Assembly: GCA_001873365.1 (NCBI GenBank)
Contig: MNYZ01000006.1
Span: forward strand, 1 to 60,558
Direction: 5' to 3'
DNA length: 60,558 nucleotides
Origin: Oscillatoriales cyanobacterium CG2_30_40_61
Lineage (GTDB): Bacteria; Cyanobacteriota; Cyanobacteriia; Cyanobacteriales; Microcoleaceae
The position numbers and the translations under genes are program-made. Under the pieces are notes generated by a model that did no database searches, was not told where the DNA came from, and was given only the letters and a program-made list of their open reading frames with translations. Below are positions 1-8,482 of this stretch, piece after piece; position 1 is the first letter of the stretch; each line of letters starts with the position of its first letter.

Positions 1-272
1 ATTTAGAGAATTTTTATCAGAAATAAATGGTGATAAAGAACCTGATGATTTTTTAATTACTTGTATTTTATTTGCTCCTAATGCTCCGCAACAAAATCCG
101 GTTGAAGATATTTGGTTACAAGCGAAAAACTTTTTGAGGAAGTATTGGTATTTATGCAGGTCGTTTAAGATTATCAAATTTTTGTTCGAGTTTTTTACTA
201 AGGAACATAAATTTGATTTTCCCAAAATTCATCAGTATACTTATATATAGAAAATCATTTAGGATTGCTATA
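1..272 (+). mobile_element. Right end of an IS630-family insertion sequence
   Basis: The window opens inside an insertion sequence. The transposase end is followed by about 20 bp, and the element appears to stop at a TA dinucleotide at about 269-272. Read from the feoB side, the end begins TATAGCAATCCTAAATGA. IS630/Tc1-type elements are known to duplicate a TA target. FeoB coding sequence starts immediately beyond this point and is cut in mid-protein, which fixes the boundary. The left end lies outside the window, so total length is unknown. Confidence 0.75.
2..250 (+). CDS. IS630-family transposase, C-terminal part
   Basis: This is the last 82 residues of a DDE transposase whose start lies outside the window. 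The segment APNAPQQNPVEDIWLQAKN matches the region around the third catalytic acidic residue in IS630 transposases (usual form P-x-L-N-P-I-E-x-x-W), the Glu being in NPVEDIW. The C-terminal tail is basic and aromatic. The reading frame is open from base 2 to the TAG at 248-250. Whether the full gene is intact cannot be seen here. It lies convergent to the feoB remnant that the element has interrupted. Confidence 0.75.
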   Translation, partial: FREFLSEINGDKEPDDFLITCILFAPNAPQQNPVEDIWLQAKNFLRKYWYLCRSFKIIKFLFEFFTKEHKFDFPKIHQYTYI

Positions 273-912
273 GGAGAGAAAACATTAAAAAGAAGGTGGC
301 AACAACGGGTAAAACAATAGCAGTCGCATAGCGAATTCCCAGGGTAATAATCCCATAGTCATTGGCAATTAAATCCTGTAAAGGTTGCCAAGGAAAAATT
401 AAAGCCGTTACCTGATTAACAACCGGATTAATCTGTTCCTCAAAGAAAGTTTCAATCAAATCTACTAAGGTTCCTGCCCCAAATTCTCCGACAAATTTAT
501 ACACCCCATAGTATAAAATAATTAATAGTATGGGAAATCCGGTTAAAGGATTAACCGTGATTTGATGCAGTTTTTCCGTGAATAAGGTTTTTTCCTGATC
601 TGGTTCGGTCAGCACCACTTTTTCTAGGTTCCTAGCCTGTTGGTGACGAGTCTGGGCAATAGCTGAGCACAGGGATTCTCCTAATTGATTTTGGGTGGTG
701 GTCAAAATAATTTCTACTTCTTGAGAGCGGGTTTGATCCTGTTGAAGTAATTGCCAAAGATTGGGATCTTTTTGCAACAGAAGCAAGGCTAAACTGCGAC
801 GAGAAATTATATAATTATCCTCCCAGTTGGGGAGAGAATCTTCAGAGAATAGAGACTCGATTTTGGAAATGGCGTTCTCGATTGGTTGCGGATAAATCAC
901 TGGACTCAACAT
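268..912 (-). pseudogene. feoB: FeoB membrane part, truncated by the IS630 element
   Basis: This 214-residue reading frame carries the helical region after the FeoB G domain (about residues 1-110) and the first membrane part. It includes NPLTGFPILLIILYYGVY and a region ending in ATFFLMFSLL, where intact FeoB proteins usually continue with a segment like EDSGYLPR. The frame ends at once at a TAG contributed by the inserted element. FeoB is the GTP-dependent ferrous iron permease of the plasma membrane; most of its channel is missing here. The start overlaps the end of the G-domain frame by 71 bp in another frame, so either the protein is naturally split or a frameshift separates the two parts. 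It is probably non-functional. Confidence 0.8.
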
Positions 913-1504
913 GGTTTATAATCCTTTGTTTCAATGAGCGTAATCCTTGGTTTAAAGCGGCGGCCATGGTGACAATGGGAATGCCTAATTGAGTTTCTAA
1001 ATCTTCCGTTTGCAGGGCTAACCCTAATTGTCTGGCTTCATCCATCATATTAATAGCCAGTAAAACGGGTAAACCTGTTTCCATTAGTTGAAATGTTAGA
1101 GGTAACATTCGACTCAAATTTTTAGCATCGACAACATGAACAACTAAATCAAACCATTCATTCATTAATAAATCTCTGGAGACTTTTTCTTCTTCGGTAA
1201 TCGGAATCAAGGAATACATTCCTGGGGTATCAACAACCGCAATCGGAGTATTACCGATTTTCATTTCCCCCTGGGCGATTTCTACCGTTGTCCCCGGGTA
1301 GTTGGACACGGTAACATACGTCCCCGTTAACCCGTTAAAAACTACGCTTTTGCCAACATTTGGCATTCCGACCAGAGCAATTCTGGGGATTTTGTGGGGT
1401 TCGATCACCGTTTCCGGGGGCTTCTTGCGAAAATATCTCAAGAATTTGTCAAAAAAACGCGGAGAATGACTCGAACATTGGCGAGAACATTTGTGACATT
1501 CCAT
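842..1504 (-). CDS. feoB: FeoB N-terminal GTPase domain
   Basis: This 220-residue protein is the small G domain of ferrous iron transporter B. All nucleotide-binding motifs are present: G1 GMPNVGKS (46-53), G2 Thr in YPGTTVE, G3 DTPGMYSL and G4 NMMDEA. In front lies a short Cys-rich tail (MECHKCSRQC) that could bind metal, but that is inference. FeoB is normally one protein of about 600-800 residues; here the G domain ends at its own stop and the next part continues in another frame with a 71-bp overlap. Together with the downstream IS insertion this suggests the iron-uptake locus is inactive, although a separate soluble G-domain protein could still be made. Confidence 0.85.
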   Translation of the reverse strand: MECHKCSRQCSSHSPRFFDKFLRYFRKKPPETVIEPHKIPRIALVGMPNVGKSVVFNGLTGTYVTVSNYPGTTVEIAQGEMKIGNTPIAVVDTPGMYSLIPITEEEKVSRDLLMNEWFDLVVHVVDAKNLSRMLPLTFQLMETGLPVLLAINMMDEARQLGLALQTEDLETQLGIPIVTMAAALNQGLRSLKQRIINHVESSDLSATNRERHFQNRVSIL

Positions 1505-1853
1505 AGTTATGCAGAATTTGACTATGTATCTAAGTAATACAACTGATTATAAAACTAATATCTGTCAAAAAATCATCAATAAATGTAAAAATAGGGAGAT
1601 AAATTGTATAGATTTATTAAAATAACTTGACTTTTTTATAAAAATAGCTGCAAAAATAAAACTTGAAATTAAGTTAGTCAAAATTAATTAAATTCACTTA
1701 TCGCTATAAACTGTCAAGAATTTATGGGATTAATCACCCTTGGTGATATTGGAAAAAGACTGATGCAGAAAACCTGACGGTGAAGTCTTTCCCCCCGTCG
1801 TTGATTTTCCGGTAAAATACTAAAAATAATATTCACCCTGTGTAACAGTAATT
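1505..1853. other. Divergent intergenic region between feoB and accA
   Basis: This A+T-rich 349-bp gap separates the divergent feoB and accA genes and must carry both promoters. I see no gene and no convincing Fur box. A TAAAAT-containing stretch at about 1812-1830 could be the -10 region for accA. Confidence 0.5.
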
Positions 1854-2840
1854 TTGAGTGTGGCTAATTCTAATCGAAAACCGATTCTCCTTGACTTTGA
1901 AAAGCCTCTAGTTGAGCTAGAAAGCCGAATTGACCAAATTCGTCAGTTAGCGAATGAAAATGGTGTGGATGTGTCCGAGGAAATCCTACAACTCGAAGCC
2001 CGCGCCAGCCAACTGCGACAAGAAATTTTTAGTGGTTTATCCCCCTTACAACGGCTACAACTGGCTCGCCATCCCCGCCGCCCCAGTACCCTAGATTATG
2101 TGCAAGCCATGACCGATGAATGGATCGAACTCCATGGCGATCGCCGAGGCTATGACGATCCGGCCTTAGTCGGAGGTGTGGCTCGTTTGGGGGGACAACC
2201 CGTAGTTATCCTCGGTCATCAGAAAGGACGGGATACTAAAGATAATGTGGCTCGAAATTTCGGTATGGCCGCCCCTGGGGGTTATCGGAAAGCGATGCGA
2301 CTGATGGAACACGCTAACCGTTTTGGAATGCCAATTCTGACCTTTATTGATACTCCGGGGGCTTGGGCGGGAGTGGACGCCGAAAAATTAGGCCAAGGAG
2401 AAGCGATCGCCTATAACTTGCGAGAAATGTTTGATTTAGAGGTTCCGATTATCTGTACTGTGATTGGAGAGGGCGGTTCCGGTGGAGCATTAGGCATTGG
2501 TGTCGGTGAAAAACTGCTAATGTTAGAACATTCGGTTTATACCGTAGCTACCCCCGAAGCCTGCGCGGCCATTTTGTGGAAAGATTCAGGTCAAGCCCCC
2601 CAAGCTGCCCAAGCCTTGAAAATCACCTCCAAAGATCTCAAACAATTAGGGATTATTGATCAAGTCGTAGCCGAACCCGAGGGAGGAGCCCACAGTAACC
2701 CTTTGAAAGCCGCAGAACTGCTGAAAAAAGCCTTACTTCAGTGTTTAGGAGAACTTTTAGCCCTAACCTCTAGTCAGCGTCAGGCCAGGCGCTATCAGAA
2801 ATTTAGAAATATTGGAGTATTTGCCGAAGTCACGGTTTAA
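1854..2840 (+). CDS. accA: Acetyl-CoA carboxylase carboxyltransferase subunit alpha
   Basis: AccA pairs with AccD to transfer the carboxyl group from carboxybiotin on AccB to acetyl-CoA, giving malonyl-CoA for fatty acid synthesis in the cytosol. The 328-residue length is typical. Visible family segments are the N-terminal [27 protein letters not shown], the crotonase-like core with [20 protein letters not shown], and [14 protein letters not shown]. The listed start is TTG at 1854; a GTG two codons later (1860) is equally possible. The gene stands alone, as is usual for cyanobacterial acc genes. No oddities were seen. Confidence 0.96.
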   Translation: MSVANSNRKPILLDFEKPLVELESRIDQIRQLANENGVDVSEEILQLEARASQLRQEIFSGLSPLQRLQLARHPRRPSTLDYVQAMTDEWIELHGDRRGYDDPALVGGVARLGGQPVVILGHQKGRDTKDNVARNFGMAAPGGYRKAMRLMEHANRFGMPILTFIDTPGAWAGVDAEKLGQGEAIAYNLREMFDLEVPIICTVIGEGGSGGALGIGVGEKLLMLEHSVYTVATPEACAAILWKDSGQAPQAAQALKITSKDLKQLGIIDQVVAEPEGGAHSNPLKAAELLKKALLQCLGELLALTSSQRQARRYQKFRNIGVFAEVTV

Positions 2841-3032
2841 ACCGACTACCCTACCCGGGAGAAAAAAATACCGATTTTCAGGGGTGATTCAATAAAATCT
2901 AAAATCCCTAGTCGCCAACTCCTTTAATGATATACTGAGCAAAGTAACAAATCTTTACAGATTTCTCAGATTTAGCAGTTTATAGATTTGTCACGTCGGT
3001 TTTAGTCCCCTTGGAGACAACTTAACAGGTAC

Positions 3033-3758
3033 ATGACTTCTCCCATGCAGAAAAGAGCCTTGATCACAGGAGCTAGTAGCGGAATTGGTCGGGCAACGGC
3101 CCTAGCCTTTGCTAAAGCCGGGATTGACGTTGCATTAGTCAGTCGCCAAAAGGATCGCTTAGAGGCCGTAGCCACAGAAGCCCGAAATTTGGGAGTGGAG
3201 GCGAAAGCCTTCCCCCTGGACTTAGCAAAAGTCGAACAAGTCCATGCACAAATAGATAGTATCGTGGCTGCTTTTGGCCCGGTTAACATCCTCGTGAACA
3301 ACGCCGGGATGGGATACACCGGACACTTAATCGAAACCTCCCTGGCCGATTGGCAAAAGGTGATCGACTTAAATCTCACCAGCGTATTCCAGTGTATCAA
3401 AGGGGTTTTACCTGGGATGCGCGATCAAGGAAGTGGAACCATTATTAATATTGTCTCCATTGCGGGTCTACAGGCTTTTCCCGACTGGGGAGCCTACTGC
3501 GTCAGCAAATTTGGTTTGATGGCTCTTTCCCAAACCCTGAATATGGAAGAACGGGCTAATGGAATTCGGGTGAGCGCCCTGTGTCCTGGTTCTGTGAATA
3601 CTCCCATCTGGGATAGCGAAACTGTTAACGCCGACTTTGATCGCTCCGCCATGCTGACACCGGAGATTGTAGCCGAGTCAATTCTCTATGTCGCATTATT
3701 ACCAACCGTTGCGGTTATTGAAGAATTAACCCTAATGCCCAGTGTCGGTACGTTTTAA
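3033..3758 (+). CDS. Short-chain dehydrogenase/reductase
   Basis: This 241-residue protein is a classical SDR oxidoreductase with an NAD(P)-binding Rossmann fold. The motifs are TGASSGIG (cofactor loop, near residues 12-19), NNAG, the catalytic Ser in INIVSIAG, and Tyr/Lys in YCVSK. The segment after it, LCPGSVNTPIWD, is typical of the FabG/YdfG-like branch. The substrate cannot be told from sequence; 3-ketoacyl reduction is one possibility and would fit its position next to accA, but this is only inference. A second in-frame ATG lies four codons downstream (3045). Confidence 0.88.
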   Translation: MTSPMQKRALITGASSGIGRATALAFAKAGIDVALVSRQKDRLEAVATEARNLGVEAKAFPLDLAKVEQVHAQIDSIVAAFGPVNILVNNAGMGYTGHLIETSLADWQKVIDLNLTSVFQCIKGVLPGMRDQGSGTIINIVSIAGLQAFPDWGAYCVSKFGLMALSQTLNMEERANGIRVSALCPGSVNTPIWDSETVNADFDRSAMLTPEIVAESILYVALLPTVAVIEELTLMPSVGTF

Positions 3759-3896
3759 CTTACACCGCCGGGAAGTCCCCCGCTCTACTGACCGGTGAGC
3801 GGTGGGATGAAAGGCGGGTCAACGTAGGTACGGAGTTGACCAAATCTTTTTTCGGTATTATTTAGTAAGATATTCAGACCAGGAGGTGCAAATCGA

Positions 3897-4383
3897 GTGC
3901 TACACAAAGCTGTACAAGTCCGTCTGTATCCCACTGCATTGCAAAAAGCACATCTGGCCCAAATATTTGGATGTTCGCGCTGGTGGTGGAATTATGCTTT
4001 AAATAAATCGATTCAGGTCTATAAAGATACGGGGAACTTTAACTAATTTTCTAGCCTATAAACTAGAACGAAAAGGCGGTAAATTAGTTGAGATAGATAG
4101 ATGGTTTCCCTGTTCCAAACTCTGTTCTAATTGTTTCTATCAAGTCAGTCAGATGCCATTAGATGTTCGTGAATGGACTTGTCCTAATTGTGGTAGTGAT
4201 CATGACCGTGATGGAAACGCAGCTATGAATATTAGAACAGAGGGGATCAGAATCCTAAAGACGGATGGTTCAGCCGTTTCTGCTGTAGGAGGCGAGGTAA
4301 GACCAAAAGGGGGATGCAAGTCCATCTTGAGGCATTCGCCTGTGAGTACAGAAGCCCACACTGTACTTGGTACTCCAAGTTAG
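3897..4383 (+). pseudogene. tnpB: tnpB remnant (RNA-guided nuclease of IS605), middle deleted
   Basis: The N-terminus reads from GTG 3897 (MLHKAVQVRLYPTALQKAHL, with SRWWWNYALN following), a classic TnpB/OrfB start behind an AGGAGG ribosome site. It stops after about 49 residues. A different frame then gives the C-terminus: LVEIDRWFPCSKLCSNC, the zinc ribbon CPNCGSDHDRDGNAAMNI, and a tail to the TAG at 4381-4383. Roughly 250 residues with the first RuvC catalytic positions are missing. The last Asp-containing motif (DRDGNAA) remains. The product cannot be an active nuclease. The intact 3' end would be the scaffold part of an omega RNA in a complete element. Confidence 0.85.
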
Positions 4384-4389
4384 TGTGGG
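4355..4389 (+). repeat. Right-end hairpin of the IS605-type element
   Basis: This is a perfect nested hairpin: CCCACACT (4355-4362) pairs with AGTGTGGG (4382-4389), and CTTGG (4366-4370) with CCAAG (4375-4379). It overlaps the tnpB stop codon. In IS605 elements this is the TnpA recognition hairpin and also lies in the 3' part of the omega RNA. Confidence 0.75.
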
Positions 4390-4447
4390 TAGTTCACCTA
4401 TCGATTTCAAAACCGTTCAAATCTATTGTTTCTAAACCTTTTTTCTG

Positions 4448-5137
4448 ATGACTATTTCACCAAACACCAATGGCGTCAAAAATGAAGACCTGAATGGGTT
4501 TTCAATTCGACCTGATCGCACCTTATCCTATGACCAAAGCACCATCTCCCAACCATCAATAGAGGTGAGTGACGAAGAAATGATGGGGGCGGTTCGCACC
4601 ATGCTTTTAGGGGTGGGTGAAGATCCCGAACGGGAAGGGTTACTCAAAACACCTAAACGGGTGGCTGAAGCCATGCGCTTTCTGACAAGCGGCTATAATC
4701 AATCCCTGGAAGACTTGGTGAATGGAGCGATTTTTGACGAAGGCCATGAAGAAATGGTGCTCGTACGCGATATTACTTTTTTCAGTATGTGCGAACACCA
4801 TATGTTACCCTTCATGGGTCGGGCACACGTTGCCTATATTCCTAATCAAAAAGTGATTGGCTTGAGCAAACTGGCCCGAATTGTGGAAATGTACAGCCGT
4901 CGTTTACAAGTTCAAGAACGTCTGACTCGCCAAATTGCCGAATCGATTCAAAGCGTCTTGGAACCCCAAGGGGTCGCCGTTGTCATGGAAGCCACCCATA
5001 TGTGTATGGCAATGCGAGGGGTGCAAAAACCCGGGTCTTGGACAGTCACCAGCGCCATGGTCGGTGTATTCCAAGATGAACAAAAAACCCGTGAAGAATT
5101 CTTGAATTTGATTCGTCACCAACCCGCATTTTTCTAA
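4448..5137 (+). CDS. folE: GTP cyclohydrolase I
   Basis: FolE converts GTP to 7,8-dihydroneopterin triphosphate, the first step to folate and pterins. The 229-residue protein has an N-terminal extension of about 40 residues, then the catalytic domain. Zinc and active-site segments are clear: [22 protein letters not shown] (Cys and His ligands) and [15 protein letters not shown]. The start ATG at 4448 sits 50 bp beyond the right end of the deleted IS605 element, so the element's end may now form part of the folE leader. No partner genes are adjacent. Confidence 0.96.
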   Translation: MTISPNTNGVKNEDLNGFSIRPDRTLSYDQSTISQPSIEVSDEEMMGAVRTMLLGVGEDPEREGLLKTPKRVAEAMRFLTSGYNQSLEDLVNGAIFDEGHEEMVLVRDITFFSMCEHHMLPFMGRAHVAYIPNQKVIGLSKLARIVEMYSRRLQVQERLTRQIAESIQSVLEPQGVAVVMEATHMCMAMRGVQKPGSWTVTSAMVGVFQDEQKTREEFLNLIRHQPAFF

Positions 5138-5225
5138 CGAACTAGGGATATTAATTCTGAATTAAGAATGTAGGATTGAGGATTAAGAGATATTTAACTT
5201 ATGCTGGAAAAAGCCGAAAAGCTAT

Positions 5226-5288
5226 AATTCTTAATTCTTAATTCTTAATTCTTAATTCTTAATTCTTAATTCTTAATTCTTAATTCTT
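5226..5288. repeat. Tandem 7-bp repeat (AATTCTT) x9
   Basis: Nine consecutive copies of AATTCTT lie between folE and the phosphohexomutase gene. They look like a slippage-prone microsatellite; copy number probably varies between strains. They lie 25 bp before the mutase start, within its likely leader. Confidence 0.95.
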
Positions 5289-5313
5289 AGTTCACTTTTA
5301 ACCTGGAAAATTC

Positions 5314-6747
5314 ATGATCCCTCAACCGATTAAGTTTGGAACCGATGGCTGGCGCGGTGTGATTGCTGCGGACTTTACCTTTGAACGAGTAGCTTTAGTC
5401 GCCCCCATTGCCGCTCAAATTCTCTATCAAACCTACGGAGAAAGTACCCGAAGCCGGACAATTATTGTCGGCCATGATCGGCGTTTTTTAGCGGAGGAAT
5501 TTGCCCAATGTGCGGCCGAAGCCATCCAAGCTGCTGGCTTTGATGTCAAATTGAGTCAAACCTATGCCCCAACTCCGGCCTTTTCGTTGATCGCCCATCA
5601 ACAACAGGCTTTAGGGGCGATTGTGTTAACGGCTAGTCATAACCCAGGAAAATATTTAGGTCTAAAAGTTAAAGGGGCTTTTGGGGGGTCGGTGGGGCCA
5701 GAAATCACCCAACAAATCGAAGCCTTATTAGATCAACCCCCAATTTTTGAAACTCCCCCCGGAACTTTAGAACGGTTTGATCCTTGGCCAAGTTATGGCG
5801 AAACTCTCCGTTCTAAGGTGGATATGGGGGCAATTCAAGCAGCAGTTAATCAAGGAAAATTAACGGTTTTTGCTGATGTCATGCACGGAGCAGCATCAGG
5901 AGGATTAACTCAATTATTGGGAGATAATATTCACGAAATTAATACTGATCGTGATCCATATTTTGGCGGTGGCGCCCCCGAACCTTTACCCCGTTATATT
6001 CCTAAATTGTTTGCACAATTAGAATCCCATCGCGTTTCTAATGGGGGTTTAGCCATTGGATTTGTGTTTGATGGGGATAGCGATCGGATTGCTGCGGTGG
6101 ATCAAAAGGGTAATTTTCTCAGTTCTCAAATTTTAATTCCGGTATTAATTGAACATTTATCGACTCGTCGAGGATTTACGGGAGAAATTGTTAAAACCGT
6201 GAGTGGTTCTGATTTAATTCCTCGCATTGCTCAATTATTCAATTTATCTTTGTATGAAACTGCGATCGGTTATAAATATATTGCCGATCGGATGTTAACT
6301 ACTGAAGTTTTAGTTGGGGGGGAAGAATCGGGAGGGGTGGGCTATGGAACCCATATTCCTGAACGGGATGCCTTGTTATCGGCGCTGTATGTCTTAGAAG
6401 CCATGGTACAGTCGGGGGAAGATCCGACCCAAACCTATCAACGGTTACAAGCACAAACGGGCTTTGATTCGGCCTATGATCGGATTGATTTACCTTTGGC
6501 GGGGATGGAGGTGCGATCGCGGCTGGCAGAACAACTTCAAACTCACCCGTTACAGGAAATTGCTGGACAGGCTGTGGTTGATTGTTTGACCGTAGATGGT
6601 TATAAATACCGTTTGGCGGATAGTCGTTGGTTATTAATTCGCTTTAGTGGGACAGAACCGGTTTTACGTCTCTATTGTGAAGCTCCCAACATAGACCAGG
6701 TTAACCAAACCCTGGCCTGGGCCAAGGATTGGGCGAATCAGTTTTAA
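5314..6747 (+). CDS. Phosphoglucomutase/phosphomannomutase family protein
   Basis: This 477-residue alpha-D-phosphohexomutase interconverts hexose 1- and 6-phosphates, feeding glycogen, nucleotide sugars or cell-envelope glycans. Four domains are evident from motifs: the phosphoserine loop TASHNPGKYLGLKVKG, the metal loop DGDSDRIA, the sugar-binding loop GGEESGGVGYGTHIPERD and the phosphate-binding loop RFSGTEPVLRLYCEA. Length and GEESGG motif fit the PGM/PMM group rather than GlmM (which has a longer form with different loops). Substrate preference is not decidable. A guanylyltransferase needing mannose-1-phosphate is encoded at 40171, so PMM activity is plausible. Confidence 0.92.
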   Translation: MIPQPIKFGTDGWRGVIAADFTFERVALVAPIAAQILYQTYGESTRSRTIIVGHDRRFLAEEFAQCAAEAIQAAGFDVKLSQTYAPTPAFSLIAHQQQALGAIVLTASHNPGKYLGLKVKGAFGGSVGPEITQQIEALLDQPPIFETPPGTLERFDPWPSYGETLRSKVDMGAIQAAVNQGKLTVFADVMHGAASGGLTQLLGDNIHEINTDRDPYFGGGAPEPLPRYIPKLFAQLESHRVSNGGLAIGFVFDGDSDRIAAVDQKGNFLSSQILIPVLIEHLSTRRGFTGEIVKTVSGSDLIPRIAQLFNLSLYETAIGYKYIADRMLTTEVLVGGEESGGVGYGTHIPERDALLSALYVLEAMVQSGEDPTQTYQRLQAQTGFDSAYDRIDLPLAGMEVRSRLAEQLQTHPLQEIAGQAVVDCLTVDGYKYRLADSRWLLIRFSGTEPVLRLYCEAPNIDQVNQTLAWAKDWANQF

Positions 6748-6760
6748 TTAGATGCCCCAG

Positions 6761-6788
6761 GGTGCGTGTATAGTCTCTCGCACGCACC
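6761..6788. repeat. GGTGCGTG...CACGCACC inverted repeat, copy 1
   Basis: An 8-bp perfect stem with a 12-bp loop lies 14 bp after the mutase stop. Related copies occur at 23721-23745, 26560-26586 and 26697-26721. It may act as a transcription end or be a small mobile repeat; no T-run follows. Confidence 0.8.
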
Positions 6789-6853
6789 TGTTATCGTTAA
6801 TCTGTAGCGAGATAGCCCTAAAGGGCTTACTACGAGAATATATAATAATTAAC

Positions 6854-7465
6854 ATGACCCAAAAAACATTAATTGTTGCAACTGGAAATCCAGGTAAACT
6901 TGAGGAAATGCAGGCTTATTTAGAGGATTTAGAGATTGATTTGCAGCTTAAACCCCAAGATTTAGAAGTAGAAGAAACTGGAAAAACCTTTCTTGAAAAT
7001 GCAGCATTAAAAGCGTCCCAAGTCGCAGTCGCCACCGGAGAATGGGCGATCGCCGATGATTCAGGATTGGCTGTAGAAGCCCTAAATGGAGCACCCGGAC
7101 TGTATTCAGCCCGTTACGCTCCCACCGAAGCCGAAAGAATTATCCGACTGCTCAAGGAACTCGCAGATCACCCGAACCGCCGGGCTCAATTCATCTGTGC
7201 TGTGGCGATCGCCCGTCCTGATGGTTCCATTGCCATAGAATATCAAGGAATTTGTCAGGGAACCATCACACAAGAACCCATGGGAGTCGGGGGTTTTGGT
7301 TACGATCCAATTTTTTATGTTCCCCAAGTTGAGATGACCTTTGCCCAAATGCCCGCCGCCTTAAAACATCAAATTTCCCACCGGGGTCAGGCTTTCCAAG
7401 GGATTCTACCCCAACTGCAAACATTATTTGAGAGCGCAAATATAGACAATAAAAACTTTGAATAG
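6854..7465 (+). CDS. rdgB: dITP/XTP pyrophosphatase (Ham1 family)
   Basis: RdgB hydrolyses non-canonical purine nucleoside triphosphates (dITP, XTP) to the monophosphates, keeping them out of DNA. Motifs present are the N-terminal ATGNPGKLEEMQ (substrate loop), SGLAVEALNGAPGLYSARYA (with the catalytic Asp before it, DDSGL) and GVGGFGYDPIF. ATG 6854 is chosen because the family N-terminus begins right there (MTQKTLIVATGNPGK, 203 residues); an upstream in-frame extension to 6752 runs through a repeat region and is unlikely. No operon partner is evident. Confidence 0.93.
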   Translation: MTQKTLIVATGNPGKLEEMQAYLEDLEIDLQLKPQDLEVEETGKTFLENAALKASQVAVATGEWAIADDSGLAVEALNGAPGLYSARYAPTEAERIIRLLKELADHPNRRAQFICAVAIARPDGSIAIEYQGICQGTITQEPMGVGGFGYDPIFYVPQVEMTFAQMPAALKHQISHRGQAFQGILPQLQTLFESANIDNKNFE

Positions 7466-7470
7466 GGCTA

Positions 7471-7502
7471 TATAGCCATCCTAAATCTAAATAGGTTGTA
7501 AC
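7471..7502. repeat. Solo TATAGC-type terminal repeat, relic of a miniature element
   Basis: TATAGCCATCCTAAAT closely resembles the outer end of the IS630 element at the left edge (TATAGCAATCCTAAAT). No matching second end is evident nearby. It is followed by a tandem array built of CCTATTAC/CCCATTAC units (about 7535-7595). Confidence 0.5.
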
Positions 7503-7534
7503 ATTTCCATACTGACATCAAACAGCCAAAAGTA

Positions 7535-7597
7535 TTACCTATTACCCATTCCCTATTACCTATTACCTATTACCCATTACCTATTACCCATTCCCTT
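7535..7597. repeat. Tandem octamer array (CCTATTAC and variants)
   Basis: Degenerate 7-8-bp units such as CCTATTAC and CCCATTAC repeat about eight times downstream of both rdgB and the convergent glnB. Similar arrays occur at 52549-52618 and in short form at 15838-15880 and 29503-29540. This is a slippage-type low-complexity sequence common in such genomes. Confidence 0.85.
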
Positions 7598-7646
7598 ACA
7601 AAAGTGGGATACGACAAAGCCGTATCCCCGGTTTGATCAAAAAAAC

Positions 7647-7997
<351 letters not shown>

Positions 7998-8070
7998 TCA
8001 AGTTAAGTATTTCTTGTAGTCGTCACTTAGCATTCTATCTTTTGATATCACCGCCGAGAGACAATTATTT

Positions 8071-8084
8071 GTAAAATATGCTAC
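8071..8084 (-). promoter_or_regulatory. NtcA-type site (GTA-N8-TAC) upstream of glnB
   Basis: The sequence GTA (8071-8073), 8 bp, TAC (8082-8084) is a perfect match to the NtcA consensus. It lies 86 bp before the TTG start of glnB. NtcA is the global nitrogen activator and is known to control glnB in several cyanobacteria. A TAN3T box at the ideal distance of 22 bp is not clear; TAGAAT lies 33 bp away. The site is symmetric and could also face ilvB, 400 bp away. Confidence 0.65.
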
Positions 8085-8330
8085 AATTTATCCCCTAAAT
8101 GGAATCAGGGTTGACTCAGCCTGACATCTTGATCTCAAATTGATCCGATCTGACTAGAGAACAAGGGAAAAGCGCGGAACTCGCCCCAAATCCACCAGAG
8201 ATTCTACCATACTTTGAAAAGTTAGGATGAAGGTTTAAGAATTGATAGATGGACTCCCTAGAAAATCTATCAGAATTTTCCTAAAAAATCCCAACACCCT
8301 TAACAACTTCACTGATATTGTAAAGTCTTG

Positions 8331-8375
8331 TTAAAAGTGACAATCTCTCCGGCCTGAGAGCTTGGTAACTTTTAA
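8331..8375 (+). promoter_or_regulatory. Nested hairpin upstream of ilvB, possible leader RNA
   Basis: The outer stem TTAAAAGT (8331-8338) pairs with ACTTTTAA (8368-8375). The inner stem CTCTC (8345-8349) pairs with GAGAG (8356-8360) around the loop CGGCCT. It lies 108 bp before the ilvB start with no T-run after it. It does not match a riboswitch class that I know. It could be an RNA leader structure or, if upstream of the start site, a DNA dyad. Confidence 0.45.
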
Positions 8376-8417
8376 AATAAAAAAACTATGTACGGGCGGG
8401 TGAATCAAAATCAAATT

Positions 8418-8435
8418 TTAGTGTAAATACACTAA
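8418..8435 (+). promoter_or_regulatory. Perfect dyad (TTAGTGTA-AA-TACACTAA), putative operator of ilvB
   Basis: Two perfect 8-bp half sites with a 2-bp spacer end 47 bp before the ilvB GTG start. The size and symmetry suit a homodimeric helix-turn-helix regulator. It is not an NtcA site, as the spacing is wrong. The regulator is unknown. Confidence 0.55.
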
Positions 8436-8482
8436 TTGAAAAACCCACCCCAGTCAACTTAAACACAGTTCGAGGAATTACT

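Larger units (their letters stand above)
3779..4397 (+). mobile_element. Internally deleted IS200/IS605-type element with intact ends
   Basis: A short element of about 0.6 kb encloses a tnpB remnant. The left end has a hairpin-forming GC-rich stretch (about 3779-3810). The right end carries a strong hairpin at 4355-4389: an outer stem CCCACACT/AGTGTGGG and an inner stem CTTGG/CCAAG, followed by TAGTTCAC, where cleavage would be expected. No TnpA transposase gene is present. Terminal hairpins without inverted repeats are characteristic of this family. The exact ends are estimates. Confidence 0.7.

Noticed and set aside
1505-1853. Fur box in front of feoB
   Set aside because: A+T-rich stretches exist, but none matches the 19-bp Fur consensus well enough.
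5226-5288. Direct repeats that could suggest a CRISPR array
   Set aside because: The units are 7 bp in perfect tandem without spacers. The same holds for the octamer arrays at 7535 and 52549.
6752-6853. Upstream extension of rdgB to 6752
   Set aside because: The extra residues run through an inverted repeat and have no similarity to the Ham1 family, which begins at 6854.
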